Assembly: GCA_018374635.1 (NCBI GenBank)
Contig: JAHAEW010000083.1
Coordinates: 1 to 13,547, forward strand
Direction of reading: 5' to 3'
Origin: Clostridiales bacterium
Lineage (GTDB): Bacteria > Bacillota > Clostridia > Oscillospirales > Oscillospiraceae
Length of the DNA: 13,547 nt
How positions within the stretch are numbered: the first letter of the stretch is position 1; every line of letters begins with the position of its first letter. Below the pieces are notes generated by a model. It worked only from the letters and a program-made list of their open reading frames with translations, made no database searches and had not been told where the DNA came from. A program made the position numbers and the translations under genes. Below are positions 8,223-13,547 of this stretch, piece after piece.

Positions 8223-9524
8223 TCAGCACACCCGCCTTTTCCCGGTCACGACCTCATAAATGAGGGATTTTTTGTAGGACTCCAGATCAGACATAAGAGT
8301 CTCCTTTTCAGCAATTACTTCGTTGATAGTAGCGGTATACCGATCCAATATCGCAATAATTTTCTCTTGTTCAGTCAATGGGGGTATTGGAACTGAAAAT
8401 TGAAGTATCGTCGTTGAATTCGTGCTTGCTAAATTAGTGGTTTTTTTGGCCGTTAAGTCAAAATACTCCCTGCCAACTGGTGATGCCGTGAGGTAATCTA
8501 AAAATTTAGTAAGCATATATTTTTCATTTACCTGCACAGCGAAAACATGATTCTGGTGAAGGCAACCAGGGATCTCACCATGCCAGATTGTTCCGCGCCC
8601 AAGCTTATCCCGGTCTCCACCTTCTGTCATAAGTAGTTCACCAGATTTCAAAGCATATTTTTCAGCTTCCTCACTGGTAACCATGATTGTGGCAACATCC
8701 TGCAAATCAACATACTCAGCTTTAACATTTGCAACCCGTAGATAAGGACAGGAAATTAATTGTGTACCGGGAGGATACTGCTTACCAAGTGTTATACCTG
8801 AACGGATAGAAACAAAATTCTTAATTTTTGTGACTCGCCAGTGTGTTGGCACTTTCCCAATCCAAGGAATCCCGCTGTCCTTCATTTCCACATTCGGGTC
8901 CAGGCCCTTGGTGACGGCCTCGTAGATAATGGAGGCCTTCCACTGTTTATAGTCCTCGATGCTGGCCTTGGCCTGGGCGATGATCTCGTCGATCTTGGCG
9001 CACTGGGTGTCGAGGTAGGAAGCGATGGCGGATTGTGTTTCATACGGGGGAACAGGGACGAGGATGCGTTTCATCTCCTGCCAACGAGTAGTCCAAAGGT
9101 CATCGACTATGCCATGCCCCCATTTATAGAATTCATCAGCGAACAAGGTTGTATGGAAAAGCCAGTCATAATATCCGGGGTGCATTTTTTTGCGGGGAAT
9201 CAAAATCGTGTTGATAAGAGAAACCGACCCATCATACGGCGAAATACCGCATGATCCTCGTCTATCAGAACGACTGTTGATTGCGAAATCTCCGACCCTT
9301 ACAAGTTTTCGGTTATCACTGTCATCTGTTTTGGCAGCAGTAGTGAGTTGGGGTAAGATGCCTTTCATGGTAACAGACAGCGGTGGATAATCTTTGTCGC
9401 TTACCTTTTCATTTCTCTGCGTATAGAGTGTACCAATTTTCGAAATATCCCAAGTTGCCGGGATTTTTCCAATCCAGTCTGCTCCACTGTCTTTCATTTC
9501 CGTATAGCCCTTGGCCGGGGTCAT
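8223..9524 (-). CDS. hsdS: Type I restriction-modification specificity subunit (HsdS, 433 aa)
   Basis: Recognises the bipartite DNA site for the HsdMSR complex. It has the usual two-repeat build. Target-recognition domain 1 opens with EMKDSGADWIGKIPATW, and a central conserved helix runs through PPYETQSAIASYLDTQCAKIDEII. Domain 2 opens with the near copy EMKDSGIPWIGKVPTHW, and the second conserved helix is PPLTEQEKIIAILDRYTATINEVI. The two recognition regions are AT-richer than the conserved spacer at about 8860-9060, the normal mark of domain exchange. The ATG at 9524 is preferred because it follows the hsdM stop by one base (TGAGATG). In-frame TTG (9545) and GTG (9533) codons lie inside hsdM, and the TTG would add seven residues. 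Ends in KRRVC. Confidence 0.95.
   Translation of the reverse strand: MTPAKGYTEMKDSGADWIGKIPATWDISKIGTLYTQRNEKVSDKDYPPLSVTMKGILPQLTTAAKTDDSDNRKLVRVGDFAINSRSDRRGSCGISPYDGSVSLINTILIPRKKMHPGYYDWLFHTTLFADEFYKWGHGIVDDLWTTRWQEMKRILVPVPPYETQSAIASYLDTQCAKIDEIIAQAKASIEDYKQWKASIIYEAVTKGLDPNVEMKDSGIPWIGKVPTHWRVTKIKNFVSIRSGITLGKQYPPGTQLISCPYLRVANVKAEYVDLQDVATIMVTSEEAEKYALKSGELLMTEGGDRDKLGRGTIWHGEIPGCLHQNHVFAVQVNEKYMLTKFLDYLTASPVGREYFDLTAKKTTNLASTNSTTILQFSVPIPPLTEQEKIIAILDRYTATINEVIAEKETLMSDLESYKKSLIYEVVTGKRRVC
8855..8893 (-). repeat. Internal direct repeat in hsdS, copy 2
   Basis: This 39-base stretch and 9467-9505 are imperfect copies in the same orientation (about 28 of 39 bases match). They encode the EMKDSG..WIGK(I/V)P segment that opens each recognition domain of HsdS. 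Such repeats are known to help swap or delete recognition domains by homologous recombination. Confidence 0.7.
9467..9505 (-). repeat. Internal direct repeat in hsdS, copy 1
   Basis: Partner of the repeat at 8855-8893. It encodes the first EMKDSGADWIGKIP segment, near the HsdS N-terminus. Recombination between the copies would remove one recognition domain and change the DNA site recognised. Confidence 0.7.
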
Positions 9525-9525
9525 C

Positions 9526-11613
9526 TCACTCACCGTCCTTCCCAAACAGGTCGTGGAGCCTCTGCATCAGGGCGTGCTCGTGCTCCTCGATGCGCTGGGC
9601 GATCTGGTCGGCAGGCTCGATCTCTTTGTACTCATAGAAGGTGCGTGTGAAGGGGATCTCATAGCCCACCTTGGTTTTGCTCTTGTCAATCCATGCATCC
9701 GGGTTATAGGGCAGGACTTCACGGGTAAAGTAGGCGTCGATATCCTCATCCAGCGGCACATTCTCCGTATCCCGTTTAGAGGGGTCGGCAACTAATTTCC
9801 CATTTTTCTCCCGCAGTTTCTTACCCTCATTACATCTAATGGCCAAAAATAAGGCTGTAAAATTCAGGACATCCGGATGCGCAGTGCCTTTTTCCATGCC
9901 ACACCTTTTTCGCCACGCATCTTCTAATTCATCCTCGAATTGTTCAATATCATCGTACCTTTTCCCGATTCCAAGATCTGTACAAATATCTGCGGTCATA
10001 TGCATAAATTGAGTTGTTAGAATTGCGGGTAGAATTTTAATATCCTCTCCAACTGACTCTTTCAGTTTTTCAATAAACTCTTCGCCGCAGTTTCTTAAAA
10101 AATCCACCCGTTCTTTTGAAATCTCATAATAAAGTTTCATTGGGCTTTCTATCACTATTTTGTTGTAGCCCAGGGCCACGCTGTCCAGCACCCGGCTCTT
10201 GCAGACGAGTTTTTCCCCGGACTCCAGCTCTCGCTCATAGGTCTGGTCCCGGTACTCCCCGTAGGCCCGGACGATCAGCTCCCGGCAGGCCTCGGTGATG
10301 TCTACCCGCTTGTTGCCGATGGACTTCCGGCGGGACTCATAGCACTTGCTGGCGTCAATGAGTTGTACTTTCCCGATGTGCTCCGAGGGCTTGTCCTTGG
10401 TGATAATCCAGATGTAGGTGGCGATGCCGGTGTTGTAGAAGCTGTCGTTGGGGAGCTGCACAATGGCATCCAGCCAGTCGCTCTCGATCAGGTACCGGCG
10501 GATCTCCGACTGACCGGACCCGGCGTCCCCGGTGAACAGGGAGGAGCCGTTCTGGATGATGGCCATGCGGCCCTCCGGTTTCAGCTTGGACAGGCCGTTG
10601 AGCAGGAACAGCATCTGCCCGTCGCTCTTGCTGGGAAGGCCGGGGCCGAAACGGCCTGCAGACCCCTTCTTATGCTCCGCTTCCACCGCAGCGGCCTCCC
10701 GCTTCCAGTCGATGCCGAAGGGGGGATTGGAGATACAGTAGTCAAACTGGTAGCCGTCAAACTTATCGTCGTCCAGCGTGTCGCCGAACTGCATGTTGTC
10801 GGGATCACCCCCGCGAATCAGCATGTCGGCCTTGGCAATACCAAAGGTGAAGGGGTTCAGCTCCTGACCAAAGCAGGTGACATCCGCATCGGCATCCAAC
10901 TGCTTCAGCCGCTCCTCCATGCAGGTGAGCATCTGGCTGGTGCCCATGGTCATGTCGTAGACCGTCTTGGTGATGCCATCCCCGTTAAAGGCGTTCTGGT
11001 CGCCAGTCACCAGCAGATCGCACATCAGGTAAATGATGTCCCGGCTGGTAAAGTGTGCTCCGGCCTCCTCGTTGTACGACTCGGAAAACCGTTGGACCAG
11101 ATTCTCGAAGATGTAGCCCATATCCACGGCGCTGATCTTCTCTGGCCCCATATCCGCCTTGTCAGAGCAGAAGTCCACGATGACCTGATAGAGCAGGCCC
11201 GCCTCTTCCATGCGGTCGATCTGTGCGCTGAAATTCATGCGGGAGAGGATGTCCTGAACATTGTCGGAAAAGCCATTGAGGTAGGCCCGGAAGTTGTCAT
11301 TGATGTTCTCCGGGTCCGCCCGTAGGGTCTCAAAGGTGAAAGGGCTGGTGTTATAGAACTGGTATCCGGCGGCAGTCCGCAGGAACCCCTCCTTGACCGC
11401 CAGATGCTCCACCTTCTTGTAAGTATCCAATACCGCCTGGTGGGTTGGCAGCAGGCAGTCGTGGAACCGCTTGATGACCACCATCGGCAGAATCACCAGA
11501 CCATACTCATGAGGCTTGAAAGCGCCAAAGAGGGTATTCGCCACATTCCAGATGAGAGTGGCCTTTTCCTGGATGTTCTTCCCTACAGAGGCCAGCTGTT
11601 CATTTGCGGTCAT
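9526..11613 (-). CDS. hsdM: Type I restriction-modification methylase subunit (HsdM, 695 aa)
   Basis: N6-adenine DNA methyltransferase subunit, needed for both modification and restriction. The N-terminal helical domain includes ANTLFGAFKPHEYGLVILPM (about 25-44). YIFENLVQRF (167-176) and AGAHFTSRDI (184-193) are typical HsdM signatures. The AdoMet motif region is YDMTMGTSQML (219-229), a variant of the usual DPxxGxG. The catalytic motif is NPPFG (296-300), followed by GRMAIIQNGSSLF (348-360). At 695 residues it is longer than the common 500-550. The segment coding residues about 488-608 is clearly AT-richer than the sequence on both sides. AAAGGG lies eight bases before the ATG. First gene of the operon; its stop precedes the hsdS ATG by one base. 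Confidence 0.96.
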   Translation of the reverse strand: MTANEQLASVGKNIQEKATLIWNVANTLFGAFKPHEYGLVILPMVVIKRFHDCLLPTHQAVLDTYKKVEHLAVKEGFLRTAAGYQFYNTSPFTFETLRADPENINDNFRAYLNGFSDNVQDILSRMNFSAQIDRMEEAGLLYQVIVDFCSDKADMGPEKISAVDMGYIFENLVQRFSESYNEEAGAHFTSRDIIYLMCDLLVTGDQNAFNGDGITKTVYDMTMGTSQMLTCMEERLKQLDADADVTCFGQELNPFTFGIAKADMLIRGGDPDNMQFGDTLDDDKFDGYQFDYCISNPPFGIDWKREAAAVEAEHKKGSAGRFGPGLPSKSDGQMLFLLNGLSKLKPEGRMAIIQNGSSLFTGDAGSGQSEIRRYLIESDWLDAIVQLPNDSFYNTGIATYIWIITKDKPSEHIGKVQLIDASKCYESRRKSIGNKRVDITEACRELIVRAYGEYRDQTYERELESGEKLVCKSRVLDSVALGYNKIVIESPMKLYYEISKERVDFLRNCGEEFIEKLKESVGEDIKILPAILTTQFMHMTADICTDLGIGKRYDDIEQFEDELEDAWRKRCGMEKGTAHPDVLNFTALFLAIRCNEGKKLREKNGKLVADPSKRDTENVPLDEDIDAYFTREVLPYNPDAWIDKSKTKVGYEIPFTRTFYEYKEIEPADQIAQRIEEHEHALMQRLHDLFGKDGE

Positions 11614-11627
11614 AAAATCGCCCTTTC

Positions 11628-11691
11628 TGTATCTGTTTCTTTTGTCTATGAAAAAATTTCCTATTATCTAATTAGCAGTATAACAGATACA
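11628..11691. promoter_or_regulatory. 10-bp inverted repeat flanking the hsdM leader
   Basis: TGTATCTGTT (11628-11637) and AACAGATACA (11682-11691) are perfect reverse complements with 44 bases between them. The right copy overlaps the proposed -10 and spacer of the hsdM promoter. The left copy lies in the hsdM leader, 15 bases from the start codon. The arrangement would suit a DNA-binding regulator joining two half-sites. The ribbon-helix-helix protein of the same operon is one candidate. A chance repeat is possible. Confidence 0.35.
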
Positions 11692-11705
11692 AGTGGAAAC
11701 CGCAA
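11677..11705 (-). promoter_or_regulatory. Proposed promoter of the hsdM operon
   Basis: Read on the minus strand: -35 TTGCGG (11705-11700), a 17-base spacer, and -10 TATACT (11682-11677, one mismatch to TATAAT). Transcription would start near 11670, giving an hsdM leader of about 55 bases. The -35 matches the consensus at only three positions, so regulation or a weaker promoter is likely. No other clear promoter is seen within the operon. Confidence 0.5.
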
Positions 11706-11734
11706 CATAAATACACAAAATTCAACATTTAAAA

Positions 11735-11762
11735 TTGTGCCGAGTTAGAAATATGCTATAAT
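11735..11762 (+). promoter_or_regulatory. Extended -10 promoter of the alpha/beta-hydrolase gene
   Basis: TGCTATAAT gives a perfect -10 (11757-11762) with the TG extension at 11754-11755. TTGTGC (11735-11740) stands 16 bases upstream as a partial -35. The start site would be near 11769, leaving a leader of about 20 bases before the ATG at 11791. Confidence 0.65.
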
Positions 11763-11790
11763 AGGGACAAATCAGAAAGTCGGTGAATTC

Positions 11791-12465
11791 ATGCACGCAT
11801 TTATTTTTGGGGATAAGCACATAGCTGTCTTTCCATGCGTAGTACTGAACGCTCCTATAATCTACCTGAATACTTACTCTAACGAGGGGCAGAAGGTATT
11901 TGAGGCGGCGCAGACGGCTGGTTGTCCACCGTTTACTTTAGTGGCCATCAGCGATTTGGACTGGAACCGGGACATGGCCCCGTGGGACGGCCCGGCGGCG
12001 TTCAAGAACGGGGAGTCTTTCACCGGCGGTGCGGACGACTATCTGCGGCTGCTGGTTGAAGAAATCATACCCAGGGCAGAAAAAGAGTTGGTCGGGCCTC
12101 CAGCATGGCGTGGAATTGCTGGGTACTCTTTGGCAGGGCTATTCGCCCTGTACACCATCTACCAGACAGATGTGTTCTCACGGGTAGGGTGTATGTCCGG
12201 ATCCTTGTGGTTTCCAGGTTTCAAGGAATACATCTTCTCCCACGAGCCGAAGAGCCGGCCGGACTGCATCTATTTCTCTCTGGGGGACAAGGAGGCCAAG
12301 ACTCGCAATCCAGTCCTGAAAACAGTTCAGGAAAATACAGAGGAGATCCAGACCTTTTACCAGAACAAGGGCATCGACACGGTGCTCCAGCTAAATCCCG
12401 GAAATCACTTCGTCCGGGGAATCGAGCGGACGGTGGTGGGCATTCAGTGGCTGTTGAGCAGATAG
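11791..12465 (+). CDS. Alpha/beta-hydrolase, esterase-like (224 aa)
   Basis: Predicted cytoplasmic serine hydrolase of the esterase-D/IroE-like type. The nucleophile elbow is GYSLAG (111-116) with Ser113. MSGSLWFPGF (135-144) follows, as in this family. The likely acid is Asp166 in YFSLGDKEA, and the likely catalytic His is His206 in NPGNHF. There is no signal peptide. Relatives include siderophore or acyl-glucose esterases, but the substrate cannot be told from sequence. The ribosome binding site is weak (GGTGA four bases before the ATG). The first 100 bases are AT-richer than the rest of the gene. It is transcribed away from hsdM and looks like an ordinary chromosomal or passenger gene with no obvious link to restriction. 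Confidence 0.88.
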   Translation: MHAFIFGDKHIAVFPCVVLNAPIIYLNTYSNEGQKVFEAAQTAGCPPFTLVAISDLDWNRDMAPWDGPAAFKNGESFTGGADDYLRLLVEEIIPRAEKELVGPPAWRGIAGYSLAGLFALYTIYQTDVFSRVGCMSGSLWFPGFKEYIFSHEPKSRPDCIYFSLGDKEAKTRNPVLKTVQENTEEIQTFYQNKGIDTVLQLNPGNHFVRGIERTVVGIQWLLSR

Positions 12466-12536
12466 AGGATAGCCTTCGGCCCTTATTCTTTGAATAGGCG
12501 TGTGAAAAATTGATATGCCTACCCTACAGAAAAGAC

Positions 12537-12565
12537 TTGCTTAACACCCTTTACAGAGGTAAAAT
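12537..12565 (+). promoter_or_regulatory. Possible promoter for the leader and small Cys-rich gene
   Basis: TTGCTT (12537-12542), a 17-base spacer and TAAAAT (12560-12565, one mismatch to TATAAT). Transcription would start about 12572, just ahead of the short leader reading frame at 12590. The -35 is poor. Between the hydrolase stop (12465) and here I see no other gene. Confidence 0.35.
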
Positions 12566-12589
12566 AGCCAAAACAGAAAGGGTCAAAAA

Positions 12590-12637
12590 ATGATGGGTTA
12601 TCACCGTTTTTCTTCTTGGCAGATAGGTTGCCTGTAA
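12590..12637 (+). CDS. Putative 15-codon leader peptide
   Basis: ATG ATG ... TAA encodes MMGYHRFSSWQIGCL. AAAGGG (12577-12582) stands seven bases before the first ATG, a good ribosome binding site. The last codons and the stop (12635-12637) lie inside the 5' arm of the stem at 12626-12640, so a ribosome finishing or stalling here would stop that stem from forming. This layout is like the leader peptides of translational attenuators (erm, cat). It is too short to judge by coding statistics and could be chance. Confidence 0.4.
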   Translation: MMGYHRFSSWQIGCL

Positions 12638-12688
12638 GAGAGCATGTTTCCTTGACGACTCTTGCAGGCGGCCCGAACTGTCAAGGAG
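12626..12688 (+). promoter_or_regulatory. Predicted RNA switch that hides the ribosome binding site (stem plus pseudoknot pairing)
   Basis: Stem 1: 12626-12640 pairs with 12659-12673 over 15 base pairs, including three G-U, with an 18-base loop. Stem 2: loop bases 12649-12656 (TCCTTGAC) pair perfectly with 12680-12687 (GTCAAGGA). Wobble pairs can extend it to 12648/12688 and 12657/12679. Stem 2 buries the AAGGAG ribosome binding site (12683-12688) of the TTG-start gene at 12698. Both stems together make an H-type pseudoknot. Only six bases link stem 1 to stem 2 on the 3' side, so the bottom of stem 1 would probably have to open, or the two stems alternate. It is likely a translational control element. 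I cannot match it to a named riboswitch. Confidence 0.55.
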
Positions 12689-12697
12689 TGAGCACAA

Positions 12698-12946
12698 TTG
12701 AACAGAGACCGCAGTTACTATCGCAAACAGCGCATGCGTGCGATCCATCGCAAGGAAACGATCCTCCGCCAGCTTGGGGGCGAAGAGTTTGTCTCCGCAT
12801 GGGCACGCGGTGCCGCCGGACGGCTGTCCAAAGGGAAGATCCACTGCTCCTGCTGGATGTGCCGCAGAAAGTCGTATGACGATCCACAGATTCGGGATAA
12901 GCGGGCGGCCATGGATGCCGCCCAGCAGCTGATGGAAATCGAGTGA
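12698..12946 (+). CDS. Small Cys-rich basic protein with a CSCWMC motif (82 aa)
   Basis: Function unknown. The protein is strongly basic at the N-terminus (NRDRSYYRKQRMRAIHRKE), then SKGKIHCSCWMCRRKSYDD (about 44-62). The His-Cys-x-Cys-x-x-Cys cluster could bind a metal. Short proteins with this KGKIHCSC..C pattern are familiar as conserved hypotheticals in bacteria, but I know of no proven role. The basic charge suggests nucleic-acid or ribosome contact. The TTG start is chosen because AAGGAG lies nine bases upstream and the conserved-looking N-terminus begins there. A later in-frame ATG (12734) would lose it. The gene sits between a predicted translational switch and a terminator, so it is probably transcribed alone. 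Confidence 0.8.
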   Translation: MNRDRSYYRKQRMRAIHRKETILRQLGGEEFVSAWARGAAGRLSKGKIHCSCWMCRRKSYDDPQIRDKRAAMDAAQQLMEIE

Positions 12947-12957
12947 CTTCTCTCACG

Positions 12958-13019
12958 AAAAAAACGCTTCCCAGCCGGGACTGGCAGACACCTGCCGCCC
13001 CTGGTCAGGAAGCGTTTTT
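12958..13019 (+). terminator. Long bidirectional intrinsic terminator
   Basis: AAAAACGCTTCC (12960-12971) pairs with GGAAGCGTTTTT (13008-13019), a 12-bp outer stem. Inside, GGCAG (12983-12987) pairs with CTGCC (12992-12996), making a branched or stacked hairpin. T-runs follow in both directions: T5 at 13015-13019 on plus, and the A-run 12958-12964 read on minus. It ends the small Cys-rich gene, whose stop is 12 bases upstream. Confidence 0.75.
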
Positions 13020-13037
13020 GACCCCATATTTGACCAC
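13017..13037. repeat. Tandem TTTGACC(C/A)C repeats near the attachment site
   Basis: TTTGACCCC (13017-13025) and TTTGACCAC (13029-13037) are direct repeats with a 12-base period, about 115 bases from the tRNA fragment. Short direct repeats at this distance from an att core are typical of arm-type binding sites of tyrosine integrases. No integrase gene is in the window, so this is an inference. Confidence 0.35.
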
Positions 13038-13152
13038 AGTCAGGGCCGGAACACGTGGAAACAGCGGATTTAAGAGCGTCAAAAAATATCGGATACTGAG
13101 CAGAAAGCGCTGGAAAGCACTACAAATTACCACAAAAAATTTGGTTCAAGCG

Positions 13153-13197
13153 TTTGGGAGCAAGATGCCGGGAGTTCGAGTCTCCCCACTCGGACCA
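13153..13197 (+). pseudogene. 3' half of tRNA-Pro(UGG): attachment-site scar
   Basis: The sequence fits tRNA positions 32-76. Anticodon loop TTTGGGA has anticodon TGG (13155-13157), followed by 3' anticodon stem GCAAG, variable loop ATGCC, T-stem GGGAG/CTCCC around loop TTCGAGT, acceptor strand CACTCGG, discriminator A and CCA. The 5' half is missing: the bases before the loop (CAAGCG) do not pair with GCAAG, and no CCGAGTG acceptor strand or D-arm is found upstream. A break exactly at the anticodon loop is what site-specific integration into a tRNA gene leaves at the far end of the element. The intact tRNA should lie to the left, outside the window. Confidence 0.8.
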
Positions 13198-13198
13198 C

Positions 13199-13236
13199 GT
13201 CGGAGCAAGCTTTGTATCGCTTGCTCCGACTTTTTT
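13199..13236 (+). terminator. Intrinsic terminator of the tRNA-Pro locus
   Basis: GTCGGAGCAAGC (13199-13210) pairs perfectly with GCTTGCTCCGAC (13219-13230), loop TTTGTATC, followed by six Ts. It begins two bases after the CCA, as expected of the native terminator of a tRNA gene. This suggests the sequence to the right is the original chromosome. Confidence 0.88.
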
Positions 13237-13275
13237 ACAAAAGTCAGAGCGCACTCACGCCGCTGCTCATCCTTT

Positions 13276-13334
13276 CCAAATCACAACCGCTGCGCTGGGT
13301 TGTGATTTGGTATCGCCGCTTCGCGGCGTTTTTT
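13276..13334 (+). terminator. Double hairpin with U-run
   Basis: A perfect 13-bp hairpin (13276-13288 with 13298-13310) is followed four bases later by CGCCGC-TTC-GCGGCG (13314-13328) and six Ts (13329-13334). The second hairpin is a good intrinsic terminator on the plus strand. No gene ends directly before it apart from the tRNA locus, so it is probably a back-up terminator. Confidence 0.65.
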
Positions 13335-13370
13335 AATTTTATAGAAATATCGGTTTTGACCGTCCTTTGC

Positions 13371-13413
13371 AGAAATCCCTTGAAACGAAATGGTTTCAAG
13401 GGATTTCTTTTTT
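13371..13413 (+). terminator. 16-bp perfect hairpin with U-run
   Basis: Bases 13371-13386 pair without mismatch with 13393-13408 around the loop GAAATG, and T6 spans 13408-13413. It is a strong intrinsic terminator on the plus strand, the third in about 210 bases. On the minus strand the stem is not followed by a clear T-run. Confidence 0.7.
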
Positions 13414-13547
13414 AGCTTTACAATTTATGCTACGGGATAGAAACATAAAACAGTGCCGGACCTCTAAGAATTTTGCTGCCAGCTTTACTTTGGAATCCAG
13501 GGTAACAGTGAATACAAACAGTGCAGTGCTGGTATTGCCTCCGGAGA
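13414..13547. other. Unresolved right edge with two competing open frames
   Basis: On plus, an ATG at 13427 opens a frame that runs off the window for 40 codons, but no ribosome binding site precedes it. On minus, a frame open from the edge ends with a stop at 13396-13398, inside the terminator stem, after about 50 codons. Neither shows a recognisable motif, and both lengths could be chance. No RNA gene is evident. Confidence 0.2.

Noticed and set aside
9525..9545. Upstream TTG/GTG start for hsdS
   Set aside because: They lie inside hsdM and would add only a few residues; the ATG one base after the hsdM stop is the simpler coupled start.
10363..11325. 320-codon open frame on the plus strand
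   Set aside because: Antisense shadow of hsdM in its GC-rich half; no ribosome binding site or family features.
12105..12497. 130-codon open frame on the plus strand
   Set aside because: Overlaps the alpha/beta-hydrolase in another frame; the hydrolase carries the catalytic motifs.
13142..13197. Complete tRNA-Pro gene
   Set aside because: No acceptor 5' strand or D-arm is present, and the bases before the anticodon loop do not pair with the 3' anticodon stem.
12943..13305. 120-codon open frame on the plus strand
   Set aside because: It crosses a terminator, the tRNA-Pro fragment and a second terminator, so it cannot be a real gene.
1..13547. CRISPR array, transposase or integrase gene, BREX/DISARM genes
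   Set aside because: No regularly spaced repeats, no recombinase motifs and no PglZ, BrxC or DrmA/B-like sequences are visible in any frame.

Overview
The window looks like part of a genomic island from a Gram-positive gut-type bacterium, probably Bacillota, class Clostridia (Oscillospiraceae/Lachnospiraceae-like). This is inferred from strong AGGAGG-type ribosome binding sites, TTG starts, U-tailed hairpin terminators, a tRNA-Pro(UGG) fragment with encoded CCA, and housekeeping-style genes richer in GC than the defence genes beside them. No species can be named from the sequence alone. || Layout, left to right. Positions 55-11613 hold eight minus-strand genes that overlap or nearly abut, read right to left as one apparent operon. 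The order is hsdM (DNA methyltransferase subunit), hsdS (specificity subunit), an 87-residue unknown protein, hsdR (restriction translocase/nuclease), a ribbon-helix-helix protein, a C5-cytosine DNA methyltransferase, an 869-residue protein with an N-terminal Hsp90/MutL/MORC-like ATPase domain and a C-terminal histidine-kinase-like ATPase domain, and a 277-residue protein that reads as a receiver domain split by a long insertion. A minus-strand promoter for the operon is proposed at 11677-11705. A 13-bp hairpin sits past the last gene at 9-37. || Divergent from hsdM is a plus-strand alpha/beta-hydrolase (11791-12465) with its own extended -10 promoter. Next comes a short regulatory leader (12590-12688): a 15-codon reading frame that ends inside a 15-bp stem, whose loop can pair with the ribosome binding site of the next gene. 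That gene (12698-12946) starts with TTG and encodes an 82-residue Cys-rich protein, followed by a bidirectional terminator. At 13153-13197 is the 3' half of tRNA-Pro(UGG) without its 5' half, followed by a tRNA-style terminator. It is best read as the attachment-site scar at one end of an integrated element lying to the left. Two more terminator-like hairpins and an unresolved right edge follow. || How it may work together. HsdMSR is a complete, apparently intact type I restriction-modification system. The left cassette is AT-richer and looks like a separately acquired module: a cytosine methyltransferase, a dual-ATPase/kinase-like protein with a possible phospho-histidine, and a receiver-like partner. 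Together these suggest a modification system joined to a phosphorelay-like sensor. No nuclease or other effector is seen in this cassette. It either lies left of the window, uses HsdR, or the module works differently. This cassette and the predicted translational switch before the Cys-rich protein are the two parts most worth following up.
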